Positions 48,393-58,442 of a DNA stretch of 64,000 nucleotides are shown here, one piece after another. The translations under genes were made by a program, and so were the position numbers. The DNA comes from Ifrita kowaldi. Taxonomy: Eukaryota > Chordata > Aves > Passeriformes > Cinclosomatidae. Where the stretch lies: positions 1 to 64,000 of the forward strand of contig VZRS01012488.1 in NCBI GenBank assembly GCA_013398055.1. Direction: 5' to 3'. The notes beneath the pieces were generated by a model, which ran no database searches, was not told where the DNA came from, and saw only the letters and a list, made by a program, of their open reading frames with translations. Numbering within the stretch: position 1 is the stretch's first letter; every line of letters begins with the position of its first letter.

Positions 48393-51368
48393 GCAGGAAA
48401 TGTATTCCCTTTTGTAGAAGGACAGTATACACAGCACGAGCATGACTTTGCTATTATAGGTATGGAAAAATTGTGTTCAACACATTATTGCCTAAACACA
48501 ACCTAACTTCAGCTAATTACAATCCATGCAACCATGCCCATTTTCATCATGAACTGTCCTTCTCCAAACCTGTACTAAAGCCAGGATGAATCCTGGGCTG
48601 GATCCAATAGCAGTCCATCTCTCACAGTTTTTTAAAGGTGCTAGAATTTCTCCGCAGTGTAAGGGGCACCTATTGTCCAAGTCAGCACTGCATTACAAAG
48701 GGGGAGTTATTAACAGAATCAACATTTGTTCTTATTATTGTTGCTGCTGCTGTTGTTTATCCTTCAGTAAGGAAAAATGCAATTTCTTAGAGAAAAAAAA
48801 CAAACCACACCTCTAACCTAAATACTAGAAACTATTGATATACCTCCTCTTTTTTTCTGAATGGAAAATGGACCAAGAAACAAAACTTATTGTGTCTTCT
48901 AAATGTAACCAGCAAATAAAAATGAGCTGAAGTACCATGTCCTTCTAAACAGCTGCTTTTTCCTTTTAATGGGATACTGAGCCCCTCCTCCCCCAATCGC
49001 AATCTATCACATTGTAAAAAACAACAAAACATTTACTACTAAATTGTTAGAATACTAACTAGGACTAAGATGTTTCTTTCTTCATGCTCTCCTAGGAAAG
49101 TGTCAGCCTATACTAGAAATAAATTAGGTCACATTCTCTTTGTCTAGCAGTGGCTTCACTTTTAATTCAAAGTTTATATGTACCTGAAAAGAAGCATGAA
49201 TGCTAAGCTAAAAAAAGGAACAGAGACAAAAGCATTCACAAACAGACCAGGTTATCAGCCCAAATAAATCCAGACCTCATTTTTGAAGGACACCTGTGGC
49301 CACACCTGGAGTGAAAACAGCAGCCAGCACACCATGTGGCTGAAAGGAAAAACAGCATTGACTGACTTCCTCCTTTTCTTAATTCTTGCATTGTATTTAC
49401 TGCTTCTTCAGACAGACTGATAGCTGGCTTAGGCAGCAGCATACTTGGAAGTATTTTGAAGTCATTGATCTTTGTCATAGGCTTCATTATTTGATACTTA
49501 GTTTGCTTGTATAATTTCAAAAAAAAAGCAGTCTCTCCACTGTCTGTATTTTTAGTAACAGCACTTGGATTTAACTTCTGTATCAACAATTTCCAGATAT
49601 CAAGGTCAAGGACCTATGGGTCCTCTAAGGGAAGCTGAGGATTAGATTTATTAGCTTGATAACCTTCTTTTCTAGATGATGCTTGGACACTATAGGGATA
49701 GGAATATTCAGATGATTTAAATGCTTTTATGTCCTCAGTGTCACAATCTGTCATTTACCAGGTATTTGTGCAGCAGAGAGCACAGTGGGCTGCCAGAGCA
49801 CCTGAGAGCCCAAGCCCTAGATGAGAAAAGACCACCAGTACGTGTCTGTCAGCAAACTCCTCTGAAAGTGGCAGCTCACCATGAAATCAAGAGGGATCAA
49901 AGCTGGGATGCGGCTCCAACTGGCCCCAGTGCAAACAGCAACACTGGGAACAGCTGCTCTCCAAGCAGAGGATGTTTGCATAAACACTTGTACAGGCTCA
50001 CTGTGCAAGGCTGGACATGTGCACACCCGACTGAACGCAGAGCCTGGCACTTTTCTTGCAGGAGGAAAGGTCTGTGCTCCATGCGACCAGCCCAAAGAAT
50101 ACAGCCCCGGCATTTAAGGAAGCTTCCATAAAAGCACTCAGCAAAGAATAGGATTACAAATTACATTGACACAGACTTGATAAAAGCCCAGTTAAGTAAT
50201 GGGCAAGGCTTCCATTCATTTCAGAACTCTTTGGCTCTGTTTTTGGAGGTCGCTTATGGCAAAGTGGATGATGAAGAACTGTCACAAAGACAATGAACAC
50301 TCACAGGAAGAAGAAACCAAAGTATTTTGTGTGGTCAGATTAGACTCACCTCTTCTTGTCTGTGCTTCTTTCTTAGCATTGCAAATTGCCATCTCTGACT
50401 GGCAGTACTTTAACAGGTGACAGAAAAGTAGGTAAGTTTTCCTCCAAATAATAATACTGCAGACCTGAATAAGTTGCTTGTAATAAGGTTTACATTTTAA
50501 CCTTACAACACCTTTTTTAATTCAAATAGTGCTGACCATTCAAGGGAGATGAAGAATTCACATATCCTAGAATACTGTTTGATGAGAAGTGGTTGTTAAA
50601 TTTGAAGATCAGAGTGATTTCTTCTGCTCCTCGCTCATTTTCCTGCATTCTCGCTTTACAGGAAGCTCATTAATAGATCAGTTTGCCCAGTTTGTCATCT
50701 GTTTCATTATGCAAAATACATTGGTTTCATTTACCTTTCCTGTGAAAAAATCAGTTATCTTCAGCTAGATAAAATGACTTCTTTGGGTTTCTTTTCAACC
50801 CCTGAACAGCTCAAAAATCTCTAAAATCTCAACTGGTGGTAAAATAGGAGGGAACCCTGATGCGTACCAATTGCAATGTAATGATCTTTATGTTCCCATT
50901 TAAATGGGAAGTGCAATAGCTTAGAAAGCTGACCACTAGGCAAACCTCACATTGACCTGAAAGGAAAATAAAATAGTTTAAAAGCTCTCTGAACATCATC
51001 AGAAGATCTATTTAACAGAAAAATTAAAGAATTAATTCCTAAAATGGAGCTTTAGTTCCCAACTCTTTGGTTTTGCAATATCTATGGGAATTAAGCGCAA
51101 GAAGATTTTTGGTTACTTGTCTTATTTCTTGACCCTTTAAGAAAAGTTACAGTGTTCTCTTCACTAAATAGATCAGAAACTTCTAGGCCTATGGATCTGC
51201 TTCAATATTCTTCTGAAATGAAAAAGATCACATCTGTCCAGCCTCAAATAAATGTATCAGGACCCTACAGAGATAAACAATATGTTCTAAACAGTGCTGT
51301 TTCTTGGAGATGCACTGCAGACTCATAAAGATGCATGAAAAGCTATATATTTTTAAAATATAAAAAAT
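48393..51368. other. Unannotated, AT-rich with a GC-richer part at 49.75-50.1 kb
   Basis: The minus frame 49236-49589 (117 codons) has a protein-like first part (KLNPSAVTKNTDSGE) but no family recognition and no clear donor. The 136-codon plus frame at 49721-50131 shows no motif. Confidence 0.4.
50377..50431 (+). CDS. Weak candidate small exon (55 or 40 nt)
   Basis: A strong acceptor (GTCTGTGCTTCTTTCTTAG, AG at 50375-50376) is followed by two possible donors: CAG|GTGACA after 50416 and TAG|GTAAGT after 50431. One frame is open to the second donor and another to the first. The size is small and no peptide family is recognised, so this may be chance. Confidence 0.15.
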
Positions 51369-51592
51369 TCATAGAATCATAGAATGGTTTGGGTTGGAAG
51401 GGACCTTAAAGATCATCCAGTTCCAACCCCCTGCCATGGGCAGGGACGCCTTCCACAAGACCAGGTTGCTGAGAGCCCCATCCAACCTGGTCTTGACCAC
51501 CGCTAGGGATGGGGCAGCCACAGCTTCTAGGGGCAGTGTGGGCCAGGGCCTCACCAGCCTCACAGTGAAGAATTCCTTCCTAAATTCATCCC
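51369..51592 (-). mobile_element. CR1 LINE, 5'-truncated 3' end, best preserved tail
   Basis: Starts TTCATAGAATCATAGAATGG, then GGTTGGAAGGGACCTTAAAG and CCCTGCCATGGGCAGGGACG, and runs to GAAGAATTCCTTCCTAAATTC. The terminal repeat and first 80 bases are close to the CR1 consensus as I recall it, suggesting the youngest CR1 copy in the window. It is truncated in the usual position. Confidence 0.95.
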
Positions 51593-52039
51593 CGAACTGA
51601 CTGCAATTTAAGTTCAACAAAGTATTTAACCATCAATTTTGTGCAAGCATCTTTGTCCCCATGACTTCATAGCAACTGGAAGGGACCACAAGTGTAATGA
51701 AGTTCAGTCCTTGAATGTAAACCTAAAGACCTGATAGCTTTGGTCATCTTAACACCAGATAAAACCCAGCCAGGAATTTTAAAGTTCTGTGGTTTAAAGT
51801 CTTAATAAGTGTGTCTTAATAAGTGTGTGTGAAATAAACTCTCATGGGAAAACCCCCATAAATTCAGTATTAATTTCTTGCCTGCTTGCAAGACCAAGAA
51901 GGATGACAATAACTAAGGACAGGAGAAGATTGAAGTGGGGAAGGACAGAAAGAAGTCAGTACATTTACATGTTCACTTGATTTCAACTGATCCATCTGTA
52001 ACATAACAGGGCTTTGCTACAATCAAAGAAGGAATTTGT
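51593..52039. other. Unannotated; small 14-bp direct repeat at 51799-51826
   Basis: GTCTTAATAAGTGT occurs twice in tandem (51799-51812 and 51813-51826). A short CR1-like phrase at about 51675 (ACTGGAAGGGACC) is too short to call. Confidence 0.5.
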
Positions 52040-52542
52040 TGTCATATGAAGCCCCTGATGCCATGATGATTTTTTGCCTTTTCTTTTATACCCCTATTAT
52101 GCCTTTTTACAACTTCTGTATTCTTAGTGGTTTTTAGCCTACATTCTTGAACTTGTTTGTCAAGCTAGGAGACTAAACATTTCAGAAGCCTTGTAGTTAG
52201 GGATCAGAAAGCCCCAGACACCAAGGTCCTCTCCAGAACACATTTTGTAAACTAAGATAGAACCATCCAGGGGAAGGTTCCTTGGGGAGGGGGGCTCACT
52301 CAAGCCTCTCATTGGGGAATCTTTGATAGATATGTTAATTAGTAAGACCTATAATGATATAGCAAATCTTTTGTGGGGTGTGCATTGTGGTGGGCACTGA
52401 GATGCATTCAACCTGGATGTAGTGCACCTAAGGATCCTTAAAATAAATACGAAGGTAAAATCCCTTTTTCCCTTCTAACCATGTTTGATTCTTGATTTTA
52501 AGACCAGGAAAAGGCATCACCCTATTACTGCGAATTTATGCA
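52040..52542 (+). mobile_element. Probable endogenous-retrovirus LTR, boundaries approximate
   Basis: The sequence carries an LTR-like order. A U3-like stretch includes GGGGGGCTCACTCAAGCCTC and GTAAGACCTATAATGATATAGC. A GTGGTGGGCACTGAG segment and an AATAAA signal at 52442-52447 follow, then a U5-like TTGATTCTTGATTTTAAGACC with AAAAGGCATCA. It resembles passerine LTRs as I recall them. A TG at 52040 and CA at 52541-52542 are flanked by TTTGT and TTTCT, an imperfect 4-of-5 match. An end at the CA of 52518-52519 is also possible, in which case the sequence up to about 52680 may be flanking or internal. No retroviral genes are seen. Confidence 0.6.
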
Positions 52543-53880
52543 TTTCTGAGAGTGGTGGAAATGGGGACACAGGAGAATCCCTGCTGGGAGTCACATGCCA
52601 TACCATCTCCAGGGAAATTCATAGGAGAATCATACCTTGTGCAAGGAAACTATTGAAGTGTACTGCTGAAAAAGAAAAATATGTAAAGTGAGAAAATATT
52701 AAGCTCAATTCTACTCTTATCACTAAACCATTAGATTTATTTTGTTTGACTCTGGTTTCACTCTCAGACGTGAAAAATCTGTTTCATACAATAGGGTATT
52801 ACTAAAAACATCTTCAGCATTGCAGGATGCTTAAGCTCCACCTTAGATTTGCACTGTCCAGGGACACCAGAACAAGTTTTCAGTGAACTCTCTGGGGCAG
52901 CAAAGAGATCAAAGCTCTGCCCAGAAGACTATGCCCCATTCCTGTCCATGATAACAAATCATTAACATCTACTACCAGAGTTCACCCTCCTGGTAACTCT
53001 GGAGTTGTTTATTTCAGCATCACCTTAACAGCCTCAACATTTGGCCACAAAACATGCTCCAGAGCTACATAAAAGAACAACCCATATGTGACTTCTGCCA
53101 TTTACATACTGGGAATGCTGGGAATTTACTGCTTTTCTCATAGTCACCATACTGGAGCAGCTCCTGGTTAGATGGAGAGAAAGCAAACAAATCATTGTCT
53201 TGCTTTTGTTTCTCCCTTTTACCCATAGAAAAGCGTCAAAAAGAAATTTTGTCTTAACAGCATCCTCTCTATTTTGGACTGAAGTTCTAAGCTGAAACTC
53301 GTGTTTGTCACTGGAGTTGGAAAGATAAAAGAGGTGTGTGCTAAAGAAACCAGACAGAAAACTCCATTTGATTCCATGTGAGAATATCCATTGTTTTTCT
53401 GAGGTTTGTATAATCCATGAAACTAATGCAAAATACATGCCAGGATTAAACATCCTAATGGTTTTGGAACAAAGTGAAATATTTCAAGATGCAATCTCTT
53501 TACATTTTAATGGAGAGAAGATAATATCATGAGTTCTGGAACTATGCAGACCATAGAAACTTGTTCAGTAAACTTTAAATATAATGTGCAAGTATGAAAA
53601 TATGCTTGACTGAAAAGCTATAGGTGATGAACTATTGCATCCTTATATAAATTGCTGCAATGGCTGACCTACAGTGCAAATCTCATCAATATCTGGTTTG
53701 AATTTTCTAGCTACTGGATCTTGCAGTGCCATTTGTTCAGTTATTTTATTTTGTTAGATTAACACCTGTCTCCTAATGTTCTTTTCTTTATGCAGATGCT
53801 CAGGGCCAAAAATCTCCCTTAGCCTTGTCCTGATAATTTATGGTTCTGAAGTCTCTAAGAGATATCCTTTCCAGACCACC

Positions 53881-53896
53881 TTTTTTTTTTTTTTTT
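53881..53896. repeat. T16 homopolymer
   Basis: An uninterrupted T run, possibly of uncertain exact length, as is usual for homopolymers. Confidence 0.75.
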
Positions 53897-54051
53897 GCAA
53901 TTTTAGTCTTCCAGCTCACACAGTTTTCTTTAAATAGTCTCACTAATTCTGAATACAATGGCAATTTCAGATTCCTATTCATACAGAACAGTTTGGGCAT
54001 ATAGAGCCAAAGACAATTTTGGGTTTTTTATTCAAGTTTCACATAAGCCAA

Positions 54052-54091
54052 TTTTCAATTATTCTAAATTCTTTTCAATTATTCTAATTAT
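54052..54091. repeat. 20-bp period direct repeat, two units
   Basis: TTTTCAATTATTCTAAATTC at 54052-54071 is followed immediately by a near copy (TTTTCAATTATTCTAATTAT). Confidence 0.75.
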
Positions 54092-54189
54092 TCTTATTGC
54101 TGTTGTGTGCTGCATAAAAGACCTTGAAACTGTAAACAAGATTTACATTAGTTTTGGACAAAAGAACATATATTTAATAGTATTAAAAG

Positions 54190-54209
54190 GCATGTTTTTT
54201 TAAACATGC
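54190..54209. repeat. Perfect inverted repeat, 8-bp arms
   Basis: GCATGTTT and AAACATGC are separated by four T residues. No function is evident. Confidence 0.7.
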
Positions 54210-55500
54210 TCATTATGTCAAGTTATCCAGCTCTCAGTGTAAGAGGTGACCTGCTTCCCTTACAGTCTTTCACATCACAAAGTGAAGTCAGACAGGACTT
54301 GGTTTGTGTTTTCCAGACAAAAGATACCAACTAACCAAATCCAACCTTATAAATCCCTTCTCTAGGTGGCAATGCCCATTTGTATTTCTTTTTGAGACAA
54401 TTTTATAAGATCTGAATTAATTTAATATGGCTGAAATTTATTTAAATGAATATGACTTATTTTAGGGTTGTGCTATATTTTTTCCTGCAGGACTATGTCA
54501 AATATTGATAATAACTTTTAAATCAACACAACTATGTTGTTTTAATACACAACAAAATTAAGAGAACATCAGGTATGCTTGAGAAAGCCTTTTTATTTTA
54601 CACACAAGCATTCTGACAGGCAGTAATAAGGCACCCATCATTCCACCCTTTATTTGGCAATGTCCACTTCGGCTTTTCCACATTTTTTTCCAGGATCCCT
54701 ATCTTAACTAGCCTACTCAGTGTATTTCAATTTATTTAACTTCTTTTTTAATTATTGGAACCACATTGCCTTTTTTTTCAGTACTCTGGCATTTTGCCCA
54801 TCTTTAAAGATTAATTCAGTGTCCACAATTTTACTTCAAGACACTCCTTGGCCAATTCTTTTAATAATTGCCTTTAACTAATGCTGTTTAATCTCCTAAA
54901 TGTTAGCTGAAGGCATTTCAGTATCATGCTAAAATACAATCCTCCTTCTTTCTTTCCAATTATAAAATATGTATTTATTACATCTTGATGTACATTACTA
55001 GAAAATTTTGTCATCTTTATCCAGCACTGAGATATCTACTAAGATTTGATTTGTTCTTCGTGTGCTTTAGAAATTCATTCCTGATTTTTGCATCCTCTTG
55101 GGTGCAGAGGTGTTTTTATTGATGCATTTAGGTTGTTTCTAGCAGTTGATTTTCTTTCCTAAATGTTGGTTTGTGTTCCCTATGATGGGCTTCTTTTTCT
55201 CATTTGCTACATACTGTTGTTTTTTATGGTTTTGTTTTGGGTTTTTTTAATTTTCATAAAGGGGTTGTAATTGCCTTCTCCTTCTATTTTAGCTGGGGTT
55301 TTTTTAGCCATAGAAACCTTTCTTGATTGCAGAGCTGGGTTTGGAGGGGGGGAGGGGAGGGACGGTTGGCATCTAATAAAGCATTCTTAAACAATTCCTA
55401 ATTATCATGCATATTCTTGTGTTTAAATTTTCCTCCCACTCAGTTTTGCTCCTGATTGTTTTCCGCTTTGGGAAACTGGCTTTTTAGAGCAGTTTATATA

Positions 55501-55590
55501 AGAATATAACACTGTTTACATGAAACAAATAAAAGAACATAATGCTGTTTGCACAAAACAAATAAAATAAGATCATGATTGCTTGCACCT
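55501..55590. repeat. 33-bp tandem repeat, about 2.6 diverged units
   Basis: 55501-55533 and 55534-55566 both end in AAACAAATAAA and share an ACTGTTTACATG/GCTGTTTGCACA core. A third partial unit (ATAAGATCATGATTGCTTGC) follows. Divergence between units suggests an old minisatellite. Confidence 0.75.
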
Positions 55591-56839
55591 AGGCTACCAT
55601 CTAGTTCAGTGATCAATTCATCTTTATCTGGCAGAATATAGAATTAGGAATGTCCCAACTTGGCTGCAGTGCCAACTATTTGTGCACTACTAGTTTTTTA
55701 AACTAACCTTTTGGAACCAGCAACAAATCAGGACAGAAGTTCTTTGCAGGACAGAGAGGTGTTTTAAAAGTTGCCTCAAACACTTATTTCCCTTCATCTC
55801 ATGGTCTGTAACATATTTCCGTTTTTCTGCAACATTTTCATTGTCTTGTTCACTGTCTTGTACCCAAAGATAGGAATCATAAAGAGGATAATGCTGTAAT
55901 TCCTAAATTGAAACTGCAATCAGGATATTATCTAAATTTTCTGGGGACACATCCTAGAACAGGGATCCAATCCAGCCCCTCTACATACAAGGTTCAGTAT
56001 TCCAGATTCATTCATCATTTATTTTGCCTCCAAATATGGGAGCACTAATAAGCACTATGGAAAGTTTTCTTGCCGTCATGAAACACAAACTGTCTGAAAA
56101 CCGAATGGTTTTTGACCCAGGGCTTCACAGGACTTCCTTATCCTTTAGAAAGGCAGCTTTCTGCATTGCAAGACTGCAGCTGAGTGGTTAATAGTTTAAT
56201 GGAATCAAGTCAAGGCAGAGTACAAAACTCCCGTTTTCCACTGAAAAATCTAAATATGTATGAATCTGCATCTTTCGGCTTTTTGGATTTTTTCAGAGAA
56301 ACTTTAAAAATGTATTACAAATAGAATCTTCTACAGCAAAACCTATTTTGAAAAATACTTTATTTTTATTTTTTTGTGCAAAATCAAAGATAATCAGATG
56401 GAGAAATTTGCCTCTTCATTTAGTTGTAATTCTTGGTCCTTTCTTAAGCTTGTGTTGCCAAGACGTTAATAATTCAAGCACAGAGATTGCATAAAAACGG
56501 CACTCCCAACACATGAAAGTTGCTGGAAAACCGAAATCTTTTTTTTTTTTCCTTTTTTTCTTTCTTTTCTCTTCCTCCTCAAAGACAGCTCTAGTTTGAA
56601 AATTTCAAAATGTTCCCAAGGTAGAACAATCTGAACATAAATAGGCTACTCAGATTTTTTGGCTCCTGCTTGCCCAGCTGGCAGGCTGCTCAGCTCTGTA
56701 CATTTGGGGAAATGTAGAACATAGGGAACAGTGCTCCTGGGAAAACCAGTAGTCCAGAGGAAGGATAACAGGCAGCTCCCTCACCTGGATGTCAGGCACC
56801 AGCTGATAGGAGACTGGGGGGAGCTGCAAGGGAGGCAGC

Positions 56840-57452
56840 TGTCAGAGGCTGGAAAGGTGATCTGTTTCAAGACATCTTGGGAGCTTGGAATGTGTGGTAG
56901 GGGGTGGGTCAGGCCTTGCCCTGGTAAGGTGGTGCCCTGCTCCCATACACCCCAGCTCCACAGTGTCTGTCAGTCATGGCTCACTGGAGGCAGCCCCCCA
57001 GTGTCATCTAACCCACCCCTGAGTGGCCGAGAGGCCGGAAGTCCCACCTGGGGCTTTAAGAAGCCCCACCACGAGGCAAGCACATTGTGCTTTAACTCTA
57101 CCTTTATCTTGGAGCCTTACATTCTTGGAATCTGGGAGTTGGTAGCTATGTCTGGTTTTTTATAATTTTCCTGTCTTTCAGTTTTTCTCTCCTTCTAACC
57201 CTCTTTTTCTGGCATGTAACATTGAACGGGTTATAAGGTTTTCTATGTTCAATGGGCTAAGTCTATGCTGGGATAAGTGATGTTATGTTGTATTTATTCT
57301 TTTGCAAATGTTCCTTAATTTTATATAGTTTGCCAGTAAACTTTTGTGTATTTTTACCTCTTGAGAATATTTGGTTGAAATTTTCTCCTTTGCATCTACC
57401 CAAGCAAAAGAACTTGGGTTTAGCCCAAGGTTTGAGTGACTGGGGTGTAACA
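56840..57452 (+). mobile_element. Probable solo LTR, 613 bp, TGT...ACA termini
   Basis: The proposed element starts TGTCAGAGGCTGGAAAGG and ends GGGGTGTAACA, and is flanked by GCAGC at 56835-56839 and 57453-57457. It has a GC-rich 5' part and a TATA-like TTATATAG at about 57321. A variant signal AGTAAA lies at 57335-57340, and a U5-like segment (AAGAACTTGGGTTTAGCCCAAGG) is near the end. Together the termini, 5-bp duplication and layout support a solo LTR on the + strand. I do not recognise the family, and the boundaries were chosen by looking for a match, so some risk of coincidence remains. The 144-codon frame 56731-57165 crosses the left boundary and is not a gene. Confidence 0.62.
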
Positions 57453-57457
57453 GCAGC

Positions 57458-58198
57458 CCTGTTGGTAATCTGTAGGATTCATTGACAAATTTGCTGTCTG
57501 AAAATCTGGAGACAAACTAATGAATAGGATACAGGGCTGGTGGAAAAGTTGCTATTAAAAAATGTAGTATGGAGAATTGAATAATAAATGCAAAAATTGC
57601 AACAACTTGAGTGATGAGGCAGCTCTTGCTTTGAAGTACTAGAATGCAGAGAAGCTCCTCTGACAATGACTTCAGAAAAAGCTGCAACATTTTACATTTG
57701 CCTGAGGTGTATTTATTATTTATACTTAGGTATGCACAGATCTTGAGCATGCCATGATCTGTCTTACATCTGCCACCCTCCCAAATGAACTTTTATTGTA
57801 GAAATCATCCAGAGTTCATCACTGGTGGGGAGCCTGTTCATCGAAACTCATTATTGTTCTAATGAATTACACAAAAGAGCTGTAAGTGATTACATTATAA
57901 TAGTCAGAGTCAGCCATTCAATGAAAATTTGATTACAGTGTATAGGGACATGACAAAAAAAATCCATGCCTATGTTCTGGAATGCAGCCTCCCCAGCCAC
58001 AGGTGGCTATTTAAAGTCTTCTTGCAATTATGCTTTCTCTTAATCACACCCATGTTTTAAGATACAAAACAGGAACTGGAGTATGCAGCAGCTCCCCTGC
58101 CTACCCCTCAGTGGCAACTCTGGAGACCTCTTGTTCAGTCTTTGAGTGATCCACATACAATCTCTGTCAACAGTGGTGGAAATAACCCTCACTTTGTA
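57458..58198. other. Unannotated AT-rich sequence
   Basis: No gene or repeat recognised between the LTR and the next CR1. Confidence 0.5.
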
Positions 58199-58442
58199 GA
58201 GAATCATAGAATTGTTCAGGTTTGAAGGGACATTAAACAGCAAGGTCCAACCCCCTGCCATGGGCAGGGACAACTTCCACTAGACCAGGTTGCTCAGAGC
58301 TCCATCCAGCCTTGCCTTGAACACTTCCAGGGATGTGGGCAGCCACAGCTTCTCTTCGAAACCTGTTCCCAGTGGCTGACCACCCTCATTAGGACGTTGT
58401 CCTAATATGTAATGTAAACCTACCCTCTTTTCAGATTAAAGC
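58199..58442 (-). mobile_element. CR1 LINE, 5'-truncated 3' end
   Basis: Reads GAGAATCATAGAATTGTTCAGG, then CCCTGCCATGGGCAGGGACA, CACTAGACCAGGTTGCTCAG and GCCACAGCTTCTCTTCG, to CTACCCTCTTTTCAGATTAAAGCC. A small rearrangement near 58390-58410 (GGACGTTGTCCTAATATG) replaces the usual AAGAATTTCTTCC segment. Confidence 0.94.

Larger units (their letters stand above)
52543..56834. other. Unannotated AT-rich sequence
   Basis: Contains a T16 run (53881-53896), a 20-bp direct repeat near 54052, a hairpin (54190-54209) and the 33-bp repeat at 55501. Open frames carry no recognised motif. A long pyrimidine tract lies at 56538-56580. Confidence 0.45.

Noticed and set aside
51675..51720. CR1-like phrase ACTGGAAGGGACC
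   Set aside because: Similarity is limited to about 13 bases plus a loose AGTTCAGTCC; not enough to call a CR1 fragment.
56731..57165. 144-codon + strand frame
   Set aside because: It crosses the left edge of the probable solo LTR and has no retroviral or cellular motif.
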